Shown in pieces: positions 1 through 6,554 of a stretch of DNA of 17,844 nucleotides. The stretch covers positions 1-17,844 of the forward strand of contig CAAFVA010000087.1 in assembly GCA_900766325.1 (NCBI GenBank), in the 5' to 3' direction. Source of the stretch: Bacilli bacterium. GTDB lineage: Bacteria > Bacillota_I > Bacilli_A > RF39 > UBA660. The translations under genes and the position numbers were made by a program. How positions within the stretch are numbered: the first letter of the stretch is position 1; each line of letters opens with the position of its first letter. The notes below the pieces were generated by a model, which worked only from the letters and a program-made list of their open reading frames with translations, was not told where the DNA came from and did no database searches.

Positions 1-5
1 CATAC

Positions 6-68
6 AGGGGATTAGTTAAATGGTATAATAATGGTCTCCAAAACTACTGTATAAAGTTCGATTGGACA
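6..68 (+). pseudogene. tRNA-Trp-like fragment with broken 3' half
   Basis: Positions 6-44 match the first 39 nt of the intact tRNA-Trp (minus strand, 1545 downward) exactly, starting at the first tRNA base and including the CCA anticodon. One substitution follows (T for C), then ACTGT matches, four bases differ (ATAA for TGGG), and the T-loop TTCGATT is kept. The bases that should form the T-stem do not pair, and no sequence complementary to the 5' acceptor AGGGGAT follows; GGACAAGCAG is there instead. The copy is therefore not a functional tRNA as written. It is inverted relative to the intact gene. It may be a decayed duplicate, a disrupted integration target or one arm of a recombination site. 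Confidence 0.7.
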
Positions 69-83
69 AGCAGAAATAAATGT

Positions 84-117
84 TAAAAAAGACTCAAAGC
101 TTTGACTTTGGGTCTTT
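84..117 (-). terminator. Intrinsic terminator of the int-symE operon
   Basis: An 11-bp stem (89-99 with 106-116, one G-T pair) and a 6-nt loop are followed on the minus strand by a run of six T. The symE-like stop codon (94-96) lies inside the stem. Confidence 0.8.
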
Positions 118-267
118 AATCTTTCTAATGGTTATTTTATTTTTACAAGTTAATATCTCTATATTATCATGAAAATTAAATCCTAGTTTTTGTAACCATT
201 TACCTTTTAACATAATATATGGATTTTCTTTAAAGTCTTTATAAACAGATATTTTCCTAATTTTCAT
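94..267 (-). CDS. SymE-family small protein (type I toxin-like)
   Basis: This 57-residue protein matches the SymE pattern: an N-terminal KISVYK strand, the core IMLKGKWLQKLGF at about residues 18-30, then a short strand pair ending ITIRKI. SymE of E. coli has an AbrB-like swapped-hairpin fold and inhibits translation or condenses nucleoid as the toxin of a type I system, held in check by an antisense RNA. I chose the ATG at 267 because AGGTG stands 6 nt upstream; an in-frame ATG at 291 also exists but has no such site. The start overlaps the integrase stop by 11 nt, so translation is probably coupled. The basic C-terminal tail (KDPKSKL) is encoded within the terminator stem. No antisense RNA promoter could be supported. 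Family call fairly sure; toxicity is inference. Confidence 0.75.
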   Translation of the reverse strand: MKIRKISVYKDFKENPYIMLKGKWLQKLGFNFHDNIEILTCKNKITIRKIKDPKSKL

Positions 268-1291
268 GATAAACACCTGCTTGTCCATCATTTTCTATAT
301 TTGAGATTATTGAATGTTTGGCGTGTTTGGTTTTAAGGTCTTTTGGTGACATATCAACGTATATTTTGGTGGTTTCGATATTGGTGTGTCCCAAAAGATC
401 ACGAAGTGAAAAAGGGTCACCGCCATTAATTACAAAGTGAGTTGCAAAAGTATGACGAAACTTATGAGGGTTCATCTTAAATCCATCACCAAATATCTTT
501 TTGGCTTTTCTACTTAATAGTCCGTAAACCATTTCAGTATTTAATGATGAACCTAAAATAGGTTCGTTAAACTGGTTATGAAATTTAACGAAGAGTGAGC
601 CTTTTTCAGTTCCTTTTAAAACTTCACGTCTATAAACATTGAATATTCTCTCTGTTTCTTTTGAATAGTAGACCGTGCGAAAGGTATTGATTTTAGTAGA
701 ATAAACGTATATACTTCTTTCCTTAGTATTAATATCTTCTAGTTTGATTCGTACAAGTTCACTATTTCTAACACCAGTATCAAGTAATATCATTACTATT
801 AATAGATTTCTAAGTTCCGACTTGTAACGTAAATCAAACGAAGTAATTAACTTTCGCACCTGGTCTATCGTAAAGTAATCTATTTTTTCTTTTCTTACTT
901 TCTTAGGTTTAATATTACGTGCGGGATTGGCAATTAGATAACCGTCTTTTTCTAGATAGTTAAAGAAAGCTCTTAGTGCTCTTGCGTGACAATTAAACGT
1001 GTTTGTTTTATGTTTAGAATATTTACTTTCAATATAAAATTTTATTTCTTCACCAGTTAGTTTTTCTAAACATTGTATTTTTTTGATTTGCACTAAGAAC
1101 TTTCTGAATGCATTAAGTTTATCTTTGTAAAAATGTTTAGTAGGTTCAGCCAATCCGCGTTCTTCCATATTACTAAAAAAATAATTTACTGCATCGTCAA
1201 AAAGTAGATTACTTTGCGTAGGTTGTTTTGTTTCTTCCTTTCCAAATTTTTGAAAAAAGTTTGTTAATTCATTAATGGTCTGTTCTGTCAT
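257..1291 (-). CDS. int: Tyrosine recombinase / phage-type integrase
   Basis: This 344-residue protein has a SAM-like core-binding N-terminal domain at about residues 25-125 and a catalytic domain from about 135. The catalytic set is visible: R175 in DTGVRNSEL, H276 and R279 in HKFRH, H302 in LLGHTN, and the nucleophile Y311 in KIYVDMS. These enzymes cut and rejoin DNA through a 3'-phosphotyrosine at short core sites, often inside tRNA genes. The gene lies downstream of tRNA-Trp in the same direction, which suggests the tRNA is its attachment site. The start is supported by AGAAGGAG 7 nt upstream. The stop overlaps the symE-like start. The length suits XerC/D-like integrases, and no separate arm-binding domain is obvious. 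Looks intact and probably active. Confidence 0.93.
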   Translation of the reverse strand: MTEQTINELTNFFQKFGKEETKQPTQSNLLFDDAVNYFFSNMEERGLAEPTKHFYKDKLNAFRKFLVQIKKIQCLEKLTGEEIKFYIESKYSKHKTNTFNCHARALRAFFNYLEKDGYLIANPARNIKPKKVRKEKIDYFTIDQVRKLITSFDLRYKSELRNLLIVMILLDTGVRNSELVRIKLEDINTKERSIYVYSTKINTFRTVYYSKETERIFNVYRREVLKGTEKGSLFVKFHNQFNEPILGSSLNTEMVYGLLSRKAKKIFGDGFKMNPHKFRHTFATHFVINGGDPFSLRDLLGHTNIETTKIYVDMSPKDLKTKHAKHSIISNIENDGQAGVYHEN

Positions 1292-1364
1292 ATAAATCTC
1301 CTTCTAAATATATTTGTAATTTATACGACCAAAACAACCGTCAAAAGAAACAATATAGAAAATG

Positions 1365-1425
1365 CTTTTAACTAGGCGATAGGACTACTGAAGGTGACCA
1401 GTGGTCTAGTTAAAAGTCGTCACCT
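1365..1425 (-). other. Candidate H-type pseudoknot or recombinase-binding array
   Basis: Two perfect inverted repeats interlock: 1365-1375 with 1406-1416 (11 bp, CTTTTAACTAG/CTAGTTAAAAG) and 1392-1398 with 1419-1425 (7 bp, AGGTGAC/GTCACCT). Read on the minus strand this is S1, a 2-nt joint, S2, a loop, S1', a long loop, S2', the order of an H-type pseudoknot. A third helix (1383-1390 with 1399-1406, 8 bp with one G-U) could compete. It lies between the tRNA terminator and the integrase, 74 nt upstream of the integrase start. It could be leader RNA structure or overlapping DNA sites for the recombinase or an excision factor. I recognise no known RNA family. Confidence 0.5.
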
Positions 1426-1434
1426 GCATAAAAT

Positions 1435-1460
1435 ATAAAAAAGCAGCACCACTGCTGCTT
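1435..1460 (-). terminator. Intrinsic terminator of tRNA-Trp
   Basis: An 8-bp stem AAGCAGCA/TGCTGCTT (1441-1448 with 1453-1460) and a 4-nt loop are followed on the minus strand by a T-rich run. It lies 12 nt past the tRNA 3' end and separates tRNA transcription from the integrase. Confidence 0.85.
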
Positions 1461-1471
1461 AAAATTCTAAA

Positions 1472-1545
1472 TGGCAGGGGATGAGAGAATCGAACTCCCA
1501 ACAGTGGTTTTGGAGACCATTATTATACCATTTAACTAATCCCCT
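1472..1545 (-). tRNA. trnW: tRNA-Trp (anticodon CCA)
   Basis: A complete 74-nt cloverleaf with encoded CCA end. The acceptor pairs AGGGGAT with ATCCCCT and the discriminator is G. The anticodon loop CTCCAAA carries CCA, and the T-arm is GGGAG-TTCGATT-CTCTC with one G-T pair. The top anticodon-stem pair is an A-C mismatch (A27-C43). It reads UGG, which agrees with TGG as the Trp codon in the window. A promoter lies just upstream and a terminator just downstream, so it is an independent transcription unit. The integrase gene follows it, so the gene is likely also an integration target. Confidence 0.95.
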
Positions 1546-1561
1546 AAATGTAGGCAAGTAA

Positions 1562-1591
1562 ATTATAACACAAATATAGCGTAATTATCAA
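1562..1591 (-). promoter_or_regulatory. Sigma-A-type promoter of tRNA-Trp
   Basis: On the minus strand TTGATA (1591-1586), an 18-nt spacer and TATAAT (1567-1562) stand 16 nt before the tRNA 5' end. Confidence 0.7.
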
Positions 1592-1653
1592 TAATTACTT
1601 TTAAAAAAATGTAATTGATGATATACTCTTGATAAAGTAGTAGGAGTGTAGTA

Positions 1654-2181
1654 ATGAAAAAAGTAGTAAAAAAAGATAGTGTTAGTTTTAGTAAGTTGTC
1701 TTTAATCTTCTTTCTAGGGTGTGTTGTTGGTTATGTATACGAGGAAATATTTTACTTCTTCGCGGATGGTTATTTATACAACAGAGGTTTTTTATATGGT
1801 CCATATTTACCGGTTTATGGAGTAGGTGCTATTTTAATTTATTTGTTATTAAATAGATTTAAAAAATATCCTTTATTAGTATTTCTACTTTCATTTGTTA
1901 TTACTGGTGTGGTTGAATACTTAACTGGTTTTTGGATGTTAGAGGTATATGATAGACGCTGGTGGGATTATACAGGTTTATTTTTAAACATAGATGGTTT
2001 TGTGTGTTTTAGATCGGTTTTTACCTTCGCTATCGCAGCTTTAGCACTTATATATGTATTTGTACCATTGATTGATAAACTAATAAATAAGATGGGTAAA
2101 AAGGCCTCTTTTGTGTTATCTTTAACGATTGGAATAATTATGATTATTGATTTAGTACTAACATTATTGTTTAGATATTAA
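1654..2181 (+). CDS. CmpB-type putative ABC-transporter permease-like membrane protein (PF06541-like)
   Basis: This 175-residue integral membrane protein has about five hydrophobic segments. The family pattern is clear: GxVYEEIFY near the N-terminus, then NRGFLYGPYLPVYG (about residues 43-56), VVEYLTGFWMLE (about 87-98) and RRWWDYTG (about 101-108). Such proteins are annotated as putative ABC transporter permeases, but no ATPase or binding protein lies nearby and the biochemical role is not established. The start is set by TAGGAG 7 nt upstream, with a TATACT box at 1622-1627. Family assignment confident, function not. Confidence 0.85.
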   Translation: MKKVVKKDSVSFSKLSLIFFLGCVVGYVYEEIFYFFADGYLYNRGFLYGPYLPVYGVGAILIYLLLNRFKKYPLLVFLLSFVITGVVEYLTGFWMLEVYDRRWWDYTGLFLNIDGFVCFRSVFTFAIAALALIYVFVPLIDKLINKMGKKASFVLSLTIGIIMIIDLVLTLLFRY

Positions 2182-2232
2182 TATATATGTTAAAAATATC
2201 ATTTGTTATGAATATAATTAACTGGTGATAAA

Positions 2233-2736
2233 ATGAAAGTAAAAATAGACTTACCTTATCCTGAGGTTCGGGTGGAAGAAAAAAATCCGTATTATGCTGA
2301 TCTTCTGAGTCAGGATTATGCAGGAATGGTAAGTGAGACAACTGCTGTTATGCAATACTCCTATCAACATTTCGACAAGTTTAAAGAAAACAAAGAGTTT
2401 GCCGAAATAATTGCAGAAATAGCAGAAGTTGAAATGAAACACCTGGAGTTGTTGGGTGAAACCATAAAACTATTAGGGAAGGAACCAGTTTATAAAACCT
2501 GTGAATCAGAACGTGGCGATTGCGTTTTTTGGACCGGGGATAACGTTTTTTACAAAACCGATTTAAAAGATATGTTAAATGCTGATATTAATTCAGAAAA
2601 AAACGCTATTAAAAATTATGAACATCATAAAATGTTAATTAATGATAAGTATATAAAAGAAATGTTATCAAGAATAATATTGGATGAAAAAAGACATGTT
2701 CAAATATTTGAAATGTTATTAAAAAACTTAAGTTAA
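2233..2736 (+). CDS. Ferritin-like diiron (rubrerythrin/bacterioferritin-type) protein
   Basis: This 167-residue protein is built as a four-helix bundle. Candidate metal ligands sit as expected for a diiron centre: E35 in helix 1, E67xxH70 (EMKH) in helix 2, E122 in helix 3 and E152xxH155 (EKRH) in helix 4. No C-terminal rubredoxin-like CxxC pair is present. C90 and C97 lie in the linker between the two helix pairs. Relatives handle peroxide or store iron in anaerobes; a role in oxidative-stress defence is inferred. GGTGAT precedes the ATG. It is co-oriented with the upstream membrane protein after 51 nt and may share its transcript. Confidence 0.8.
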   Translation: MKVKIDLPYPEVRVEEKNPYYADLLSQDYAGMVSETTAVMQYSYQHFDKFKENKEFAEIIAEIAEVEMKHLELLGETIKLLGKEPVYKTCESERGDCVFWTGDNVFYKTDLKDMLNADINSEKNAIKNYEHHKMLINDKYIKEMLSRIILDEKRHVQIFEMLLKNLS

Positions 2737-2758
2737 TTTACACGTTTTAATAAAATGA

Positions 2759-2787
2759 TTAAACAAATCTTATACTCATGCTATAAT
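2759..2787 (+). promoter_or_regulatory. Promoter of the cytidine deaminase gene
   Basis: TTAAAC (2759-2764), a 17-nt spacer and TATAAT (2782-2787) preceded by TGC form an extended -10 promoter ending 23 nt before the start codon. Confidence 0.6.
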
Positions 2788-2810
2788 TATTTTAGAATAA
2801 AAGGGTGATA

Positions 2811-3206
2811 ATGTTGGATAAAGAATTTGAAGTATTAAAAGAAGTTGCAAAAAAACTTGCTGGGGATAAAGTTGTTAGTAATTACGTTAGGTGTGGCCAT
2901 GTTGCTTGTGCGTTATTAACTGATAAAGGTAATGTATATACTGGTATATCAATTAATGCTAAGTGTGGTATAGGTTTTTGTGCTGAACATAGTGCCATAG
3001 CAGACATGCTTAAAGCAGGTGAATCGAAGATTGTTAAACTTGTTTCCGCAAGTGAAAATAGCGTTGTTGTTCCGTGTGGCAGGTGTTTAGAATTTATAAG
3101 ACAAGTTAATGATGAAAATATTAATGCTAAAGTATTACTTGGAAATAATGAGGTTAAGACGGTTGATGCGTTGTTACCAGTACGTTGGAACTTAAATGAA
3201 TTATAA
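2811..3206 (+). CDS. cdd: Cytidine deaminase family protein (blasticidin-S-deaminase-like)
   Basis: This 131-residue protein is the right length for a homotetrameric zinc cytidine deaminase. The zinc site is visible: C57-A58-E59 in FCAEHSAI, where E59 is the proton shuttle, and C89 and C92 in PCGRC. These enzymes convert cytidine or deoxycytidine to uridine or deoxyuridine in pyrimidine salvage. The residues after the CAE motif (HSAI) and after PCGRC (LEFI) differ from the classic ERTAI and RQ, and resemble blasticidin-S-deaminase relatives, so the true substrate is open. I chose the ATG at 2811 with AGGGTGAT just upstream over the GTG at 2805, which lies inside that ribosome site. It has its own promoter and faces the vanY-like gene across a shared terminator. 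Confidence 0.85.
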   Translation: MLDKEFEVLKEVAKKLAGDKVVSNYVRCGHVACALLTDKGNVYTGISINAKCGIGFCAEHSAIADMLKAGESKIVKLVSASENSVVVPCGRCLEFIRQVNDENINAKVLLGNNEVKTVDALLPVRWNLNEL

Positions 3207-3236
3207 AAGGAATGTGATTTAAAACATTCCTTTTAT
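3203..3236. terminator. Bidirectional terminator between convergent genes
   Basis: A perfect 13-bp stem (3203-3215 with 3224-3236) with an 8-nt loop carries AAAA on one arm and TTTT on the other, so it can act in both directions. Both neighbouring stop codons (3204-3206 plus, 3233-3235 minus) lie inside the stem. Confidence 0.9.
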
Positions 3237-4093
3237 GATTCATAATATTCTTCAAGCGTTAAGTTATTTTTCTTTAAGTATTTAGCTAGTTCACTTCCTA
3301 CGTATCTTAAGTGCCATGGTTCATAATTATAACCAGTTATTGCTTCTTTATCCTTTGGGTATCTAATTATAAATCCATATAAATAAGCAATGTTTTCTAA
3401 GTAGAAATATTCATCACTTTCGTAATCTGTTTTAGATGCGTTTTTATCACTTGATATTATAAAGTCAAAAGCAAGACCAGTATTATGCTCTGATGTGCCA
3501 GGGGTTGCGGCATATTTTTCTGCGTAAGCACTACCTTTTTCTAACGCATAATTATTAAATATAACCTGTGACTCATTAAACGTTCTAAAACCACTTCTAA
3601 TGTTAATATAATAACTTCTTTCAAGTAGGTTTTCTTTTAATTTTAAATAGTTTTCGTAAGTTTCTTCTTCTAATTTTATGTCATCATACATATTATTTTC
3701 AACCGTAACTAACGTATAGTTTTTTATTAAATCCTCACTAATAGGATTAGCTTTGTTGATTATGATTGCATACTTATCCTCGTAATTATTAGTAACCGTT
3801 TTAAGATTATCACTTGCATCGTTTAGCTTTTCGTTTGGTACGTTAGAACTATTTATTTGTCCTAAAGATGCGTTAATCTTACTTATAGCATTAGTTTCAT
3901 AGTAATTTAGTGCAATGGCCATCGTGGTCATAAAAAAGCAAATGATAACCGTATTTATTATTATTTTTTTGTATATTTTAGGTCTTTTTGGTTTTGAAGC
4001 TTCTTTTAAGGCGACTTTTTCAGCATCACTTTCAAATAAAAATTCCGTTTTACACTCACCTAATTCATAAAATTTCGTTCTGTTTTCTTTCAT
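3233..4093 (-). CDS. VanY-like D-alanyl-D-alanine carboxypeptidase (peptidase M15B), membrane-anchored
   Basis: This 286-residue protein has a cytoplasmic N-terminus of about 42 residues, one membrane helix (about 43-63), a stalk, and an M15B domain from about 150 to the end. The zinc site is H203 and D210 in SEHNTGLAFDF and H261 in EPWHLRYVG, with E258 the likely catalytic acid. SGFRTFNES is the usual family segment. The domain faces outward and trims the terminal D-Ala of peptidoglycan stem peptides, so the host makes a cell wall. Nothing suggests a van resistance cluster: no vanS/R or ligase genes are near, and a housekeeping role is more likely. The unusually long cytoplasmic tail has no recognised motif. 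AAGG lies upstream of the ATG. Confidence 0.9.
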   Translation of the reverse strand: MKENRTKFYELGECKTEFLFESDAEKVALKEASKPKRPKIYKKIIINTVIICFFMTTMAIALNYYETNAISKINASLGQINSSNVPNEKLNDASDNLKTVTNNYEDKYAIIINKANPISEDLIKNYTLVTVENNMYDDIKLEEETYENYLKLKENLLERSYYINIRSGFRTFNESQVIFNNYALEKGSAYAEKYAATPGTSEHNTGLAFDFIISSDKNASKTDYESDEYFYLENIAYLYGFIIRYPKDKEAITGYNYEPWHLRYVGSELAKYLKKNNLTLEEYYES

Positions 4094-4121
4094 GTAATCA
4101 CTACCTTACTATTATATAAGA

Positions 4122-4130
4122 ATTATAGCA
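4122..4130 (-). promoter_or_regulatory. Extended -10 promoter of the vanY-like gene
   Basis: On the minus strand TGC-TATAAT lies about 29 nt before the start codon. No good -35 is seen, as is common with extended -10 promoters. Confidence 0.55.
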
Positions 4131-4160
4131 TATATAAAGAAAAAAAGGAAAACAAAAATG

Positions 4161-4865
4161 TTATTCCTCGTCGCTATCTTCATTATCATTTTTAGATATT
4201 TTTTCATGATCCCAATTTATGCTTATTAATCCGGGATTTGAACTAATCTTATTTATAATCATTTCAACTTTACTTGGCGTTGAAGTTATTACTATTGACT
4301 TTAACTTTATTTCGTTTTCTGTTATTTCGCTTCTTTCTAAGCTGTTTAAGACCAAGTCATTTTTGTCAATCATCTTAGCGAATGCTTCTCTTACTTTTTC
4401 TTCCTTTTCTTTTTTACAATTGATTCTTATTGTATACCGTTCCTTTGCACTTTGTTTTACTTTGTTCATAATATATAAAGAGATTATTCTTAATATAATG
4501 TTGGAAAGTAACACGAATATTGTTCCAAGCGTTGCTTCGATTACTAATCCTGATGCGCAAAGTGTACCAATTGCAGCAACGCACCATAAAGTGGCGGCGG
4601 TATTAAGACCCTTTATTTTGCTTCCGTCTCTTAGTATTACCCCAGCACCTAAAAAACCAATTCCAGACACTACTTGAGCCGCGATTCTAGTTTTATCATT
4701 TACGTCTATTCCGTATGATAAATAAACGAATAAAAAAGCTCCGATACATACTAATACGTTAGTTCTTAAACCTACCATTCTATGTCTTAGCTGACGCTCA
4801 AGACCAATTAAGATACTTAAAACAAAGCATATGCAAAGTCTAATTATAAAAATTGTAATATCCAT
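4161..4865 (-). CDS. MgtC/SapB family membrane protein
   Basis: This 234-residue protein has the MgtC signature GLERQLRHRMVGLRTNVLVC at about residues 21-40, then GIGFLGAGVILRD (about 69-81). There are four to five membrane helices in the first 135 residues and a soluble C-terminal domain (about 140-225) like the ACT-type domain of MgtC. Family members support growth in low magnesium and, in pathogens, inhibit F-ATPase in host cells; in free or gut bacteria their role is unclear. The tail ends in acidic residues (DNEDSDEE). AAGGAT precedes the ATG. It shares a compact divergent promoter region with the prenyl synthase gene. Confidence 0.9.
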   Translation of the reverse strand: MDITIFIIRLCICFVLSILIGLERQLRHRMVGLRTNVLVCIGAFLFVYLSYGIDVNDKTRIAAQVVSGIGFLGAGVILRDGSKIKGLNTAATLWCVAAIGTLCASGLVIEATLGTIFVLLSNIILRIISLYIMNKVKQSAKERYTIRINCKKEKEEKVREAFAKMIDKNDLVLNSLERSEITENEIKLKSIVITSTPSKVEMIINKISSNPGLISINWDHEKISKNDNEDSDEE

Positions 4866-4894
4866 AAAAATTATCCTTTCTTAGTGGAAAATCA

Positions 4895-4923
4895 ATTATA
4901 TCATATGTTATAATTTATGTACA
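4895..4923. promoter_or_regulatory. Overlapping divergent promoters (mgtC-like / prenyl synthase)
   Basis: Minus strand: TGTACA (4923-4918), 17-nt spacer, TATAAT (4900-4895) serves the MgtC-like gene. Plus strand: TGT-TATAAT (4906-4914), an extended -10, serves the prenyl synthase gene. The two promoters overlap, so polymerase binding may be mutually exclusive. Confidence 0.6.
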
Positions 4924-4942
4924 TGGTTAGGAGATGTTAATT

Positions 4943-5968
4943 ATGAATAAAAATTTATTTTTAGAATGTAAAGAAAAAATAGAAGTGAAAATAAACGAAA
5001 TACTAGATAAAGAAATAGAAAAATATAAAGATAACGAATTTATAAAAGAAGCAATTAGCGAGCTTAAAAGGTTATCATCATCTGGAAAAAGAGTGCGTGG
5101 TTATTTAATTAAGTTGGGTGCTATGCTGTTTGGCAAGAATGACGATGCATACATCGATTTAGCAGCGGCAATAGAAATATTTCAAACAGCAATATTAATT
5201 CATGATGATATTATAGATGAGGCGCAAAAAAGACGGGGGATGCAAACGATTAATAGTAAATATCCTGGCCACATTGGAATATCTAAGGCAATATGCATAG
5301 GAGACTTAGGATTTTTTATATCATACAGAATAATTAATAATGCAAACATAAGTAAGGAATTAAAAGAAGAAATAGTAAAAGTATATTCAAAAACTCTTCA
5401 TAACACGGTTAATGGTGAAATAGTAGATGTTGAGCTTCCTTTAAAATCCCTTTCTTATCATAAGAGTATGAGTGAAAAAGTAATATATGACATATACGTT
5501 AACAAAACTGCTTGGTACACGATAATAGGACCGGTTTTAATTGGAGCATCAAGTGCGGGAGCAAAAGAAGAAGATAAAGAAAAATTAATAAAGATGGGTA
5601 CTTACTTAGGAATTGCCTTTCAAATAAAAGATGATTTGCTAGGTATTTATTCAGATTCTAACAAAATGGGTAAAACCTTAAATGATATAAAAGAAGGAAA
5701 GCAAACCATTATTTATAAGTACGCAATTGATCATGCAAACGCTGATGAATTAAAAGAAATTGAAAAGTATTATGGTAACCCATTGGTTACGAAAGACGAA
5801 TGCATGAAAATTGCTAAGTTATTTGAAAAACTTGGTGCAAAGAAAAACGCTTGTGATTTAGCAGAAGAATATACCAATAAAGGGATAGACGTTATAAATA
5901 AAATGAATGTTCAAAATAAAGATCTTTTTATAGCGTTTGCAAATTATTTGTTAAATAGAGAAAATTAA
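4943..5968 (+). CDS. Polyprenyl diphosphate synthase (trans-isoprenyl diphosphate synthase)
   Basis: This 341-residue enzyme adds isopentenyl diphosphate units to an allylic diphosphate. The first Asp-rich motif is D88-D89-I-I-D92 followed by the RRG motif. The second is K-D230-D231-L-L-G, lacking a third Asp, a form also known in GGPP-synthase-like enzymes. SGKRVRG at about 45-51 is the usual substrate-binding segment. Chain length cannot be read from sequence alone, and no partner subunit or quinone gene lies nearby. I chose the ATG at 4943, nine bases after GGAG; the in-frame ATG at 4934 overlaps that site. It ends in a terminator shared with the convergent AraC-type gene. Confidence 0.88.
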   Translation: MNKNLFLECKEKIEVKINEILDKEIEKYKDNEFIKEAISELKRLSSSGKRVRGYLIKLGAMLFGKNDDAYIDLAAAIEIFQTAILIHDDIIDEAQKRRGMQTINSKYPGHIGISKAICIGDLGFFISYRIINNANISKELKEEIVKVYSKTLHNTVNGEIVDVELPLKSLSYHKSMSEKVIYDIYVNKTAWYTIIGPVLIGASSAGAKEEDKEKLIKMGTYLGIAFQIKDDLLGIYSDSNKMGKTLNDIKEGKQTIIYKYAIDHANADELKEIEKYYGNPLVTKDECMKIAKLFEKLGAKKNACDLAEEYTNKGIDVINKMNVQNKDLFIAFANYLLNREN

Positions 5969-5995
5969 AAAATTATCAGAAGATTGATAATTTTT
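5968..5995. terminator. Bidirectional terminator between convergent genes
   Basis: An 11-bp stem (5968-5978 with 5985-5995) and 6-nt loop, with T8 at 5991-5998 on the plus strand and A-rich bases on the other side. The minus-strand AraC stop (5976-5978) is in the stem and the plus-strand stop touches its edge. Confidence 0.85.
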
Positions 5996-6443
5996 TTTCT
6001 TTTTTCTTTTCTGGCTTTCTGTTTTTTTCATAGTTATCTATTTTTTCAATTAGCATTTGAAGTTGAAGCAAATTTTTTCTTATTGTGTTTGCTTCTTCAT
6101 CAGTTGTTTTGATTATAAAATATGTAAATTTTTTATATGTCCTAGGTGGTGTACCAATCACGTTTTTGAAAGTTTCTGAAAAATACTCTAAAGAATTAAA
6201 ACCATTATCTAAAGCAATTGTCAAAAAAGAATCGTTTGTGTTTTTAATTTGCATTAGGCTATCATAAATTCTTTTTTTATTAATGTATTCATTTATTGAA
6301 ATACCCAATTTTTTTTTAAAAAGCTTCATTATATAAAAACGATTAAAATAAAAATTATCAGCGATGTTTTGGATGTTTATTTTATTTTTTATGTTTTGAT
6401 TTATATAATTTATAATATCGCATACAAGTCCATTAGAGTACAT
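5976..6443 (-). CDS. AraC-family DNA-binding protein without sensor domain
   Basis: This 155-residue protein is almost only the AraC DNA-binding region. The first helix-turn-helix is at about residues 20-47 (INIQNIADNFYFNRFYIMKLF) and the second at about 70-100, ending in the family signature GTPPRTYKK. No N-terminal ligand domain is present. A lysine-rich tail (about 125-155, ending KKKEKKLSIF) follows a short helix and may aid DNA contact or dimerisation. Its target is unknown. It lies 111 nt from, and divergent to, the VirD4-like gene, so control of that gene is a reasonable guess. AAAGGAAC precedes the ATG. Confidence 0.85.
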   Translation of the reverse strand: MYSNGLVCDIINYINQNIKNKINIQNIADNFYFNRFYIMKLFKKKLGISINEYINKKRIYDSLMQIKNTNDSFLTIALDNGFNSLEYFSETFKNVIGTPPRTYKKFTYFIIKTTDEEANTIRKNLLQLQMLIEKIDNYEKNRKPEKKKEKKLSIF

Positions 6444-6554
6444 ATAAAAGTTCCTTTCGATAATTATTTTATCATTTTTCTTATAAAAACACCACTATTG
6501 TTTAAATTAGTTTCTAAAATAATGTTAAATTATTGGTGAAAGGAGGAAAAAAAT

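Larger units (their letters stand above)
6..1545. mobile_element. Small tRNA-Trp-associated integrase module, limits uncertain
   Basis: The tRNA-Trp gene, a tyrosine recombinase and a SymE-like gene lie in this order on the minus strand, the usual layout at the tRNA end of an integrated element. The other end of this stretch carries an inverted partial tRNA-Trp copy, which is not the direct repeat that integration normally leaves. Either the true element end lies beyond the window, or this is a remnant or an invertible segment. No relaxase, capsid or replication gene is visible inside it. Confidence 0.4.

Noticed and set aside
6..75. Second functional tRNA-Trp at the left edge
   Set aside because: The T-stem cannot pair and no 3' acceptor strand complementary to AGGGGAT follows.
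94..150. Plus-strand antisense RNA promoter (TTGACT at 102-107) against symE
   Set aside because: The only -10 candidate at suitable spacing is poor (TAATGG), so it is not reported as a feature.
267..291. Longer SymE-like start at 291 (MMDKQVFI...)
   Set aside because: The ATG at 267 has AGGTG at proper spacing and begins where the family homology begins.
2737..2758. Terminator after the ferritin-like gene (ACTTAAGT palindrome)
   Set aside because: The 8-nt palindrome lies within the gene end, has no loop and no T-run.
3233..4093. Vancomycin resistance locus
   Set aside because: Only a VanY-type carboxypeptidase is present, with no ligase, VanX, VanH or two-component genes.
4219..4677. 152-codon open frame on the plus strand inside the MgtC-like gene
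   Set aside because: It is antisense to a clear MgtC family gene and has no family features.
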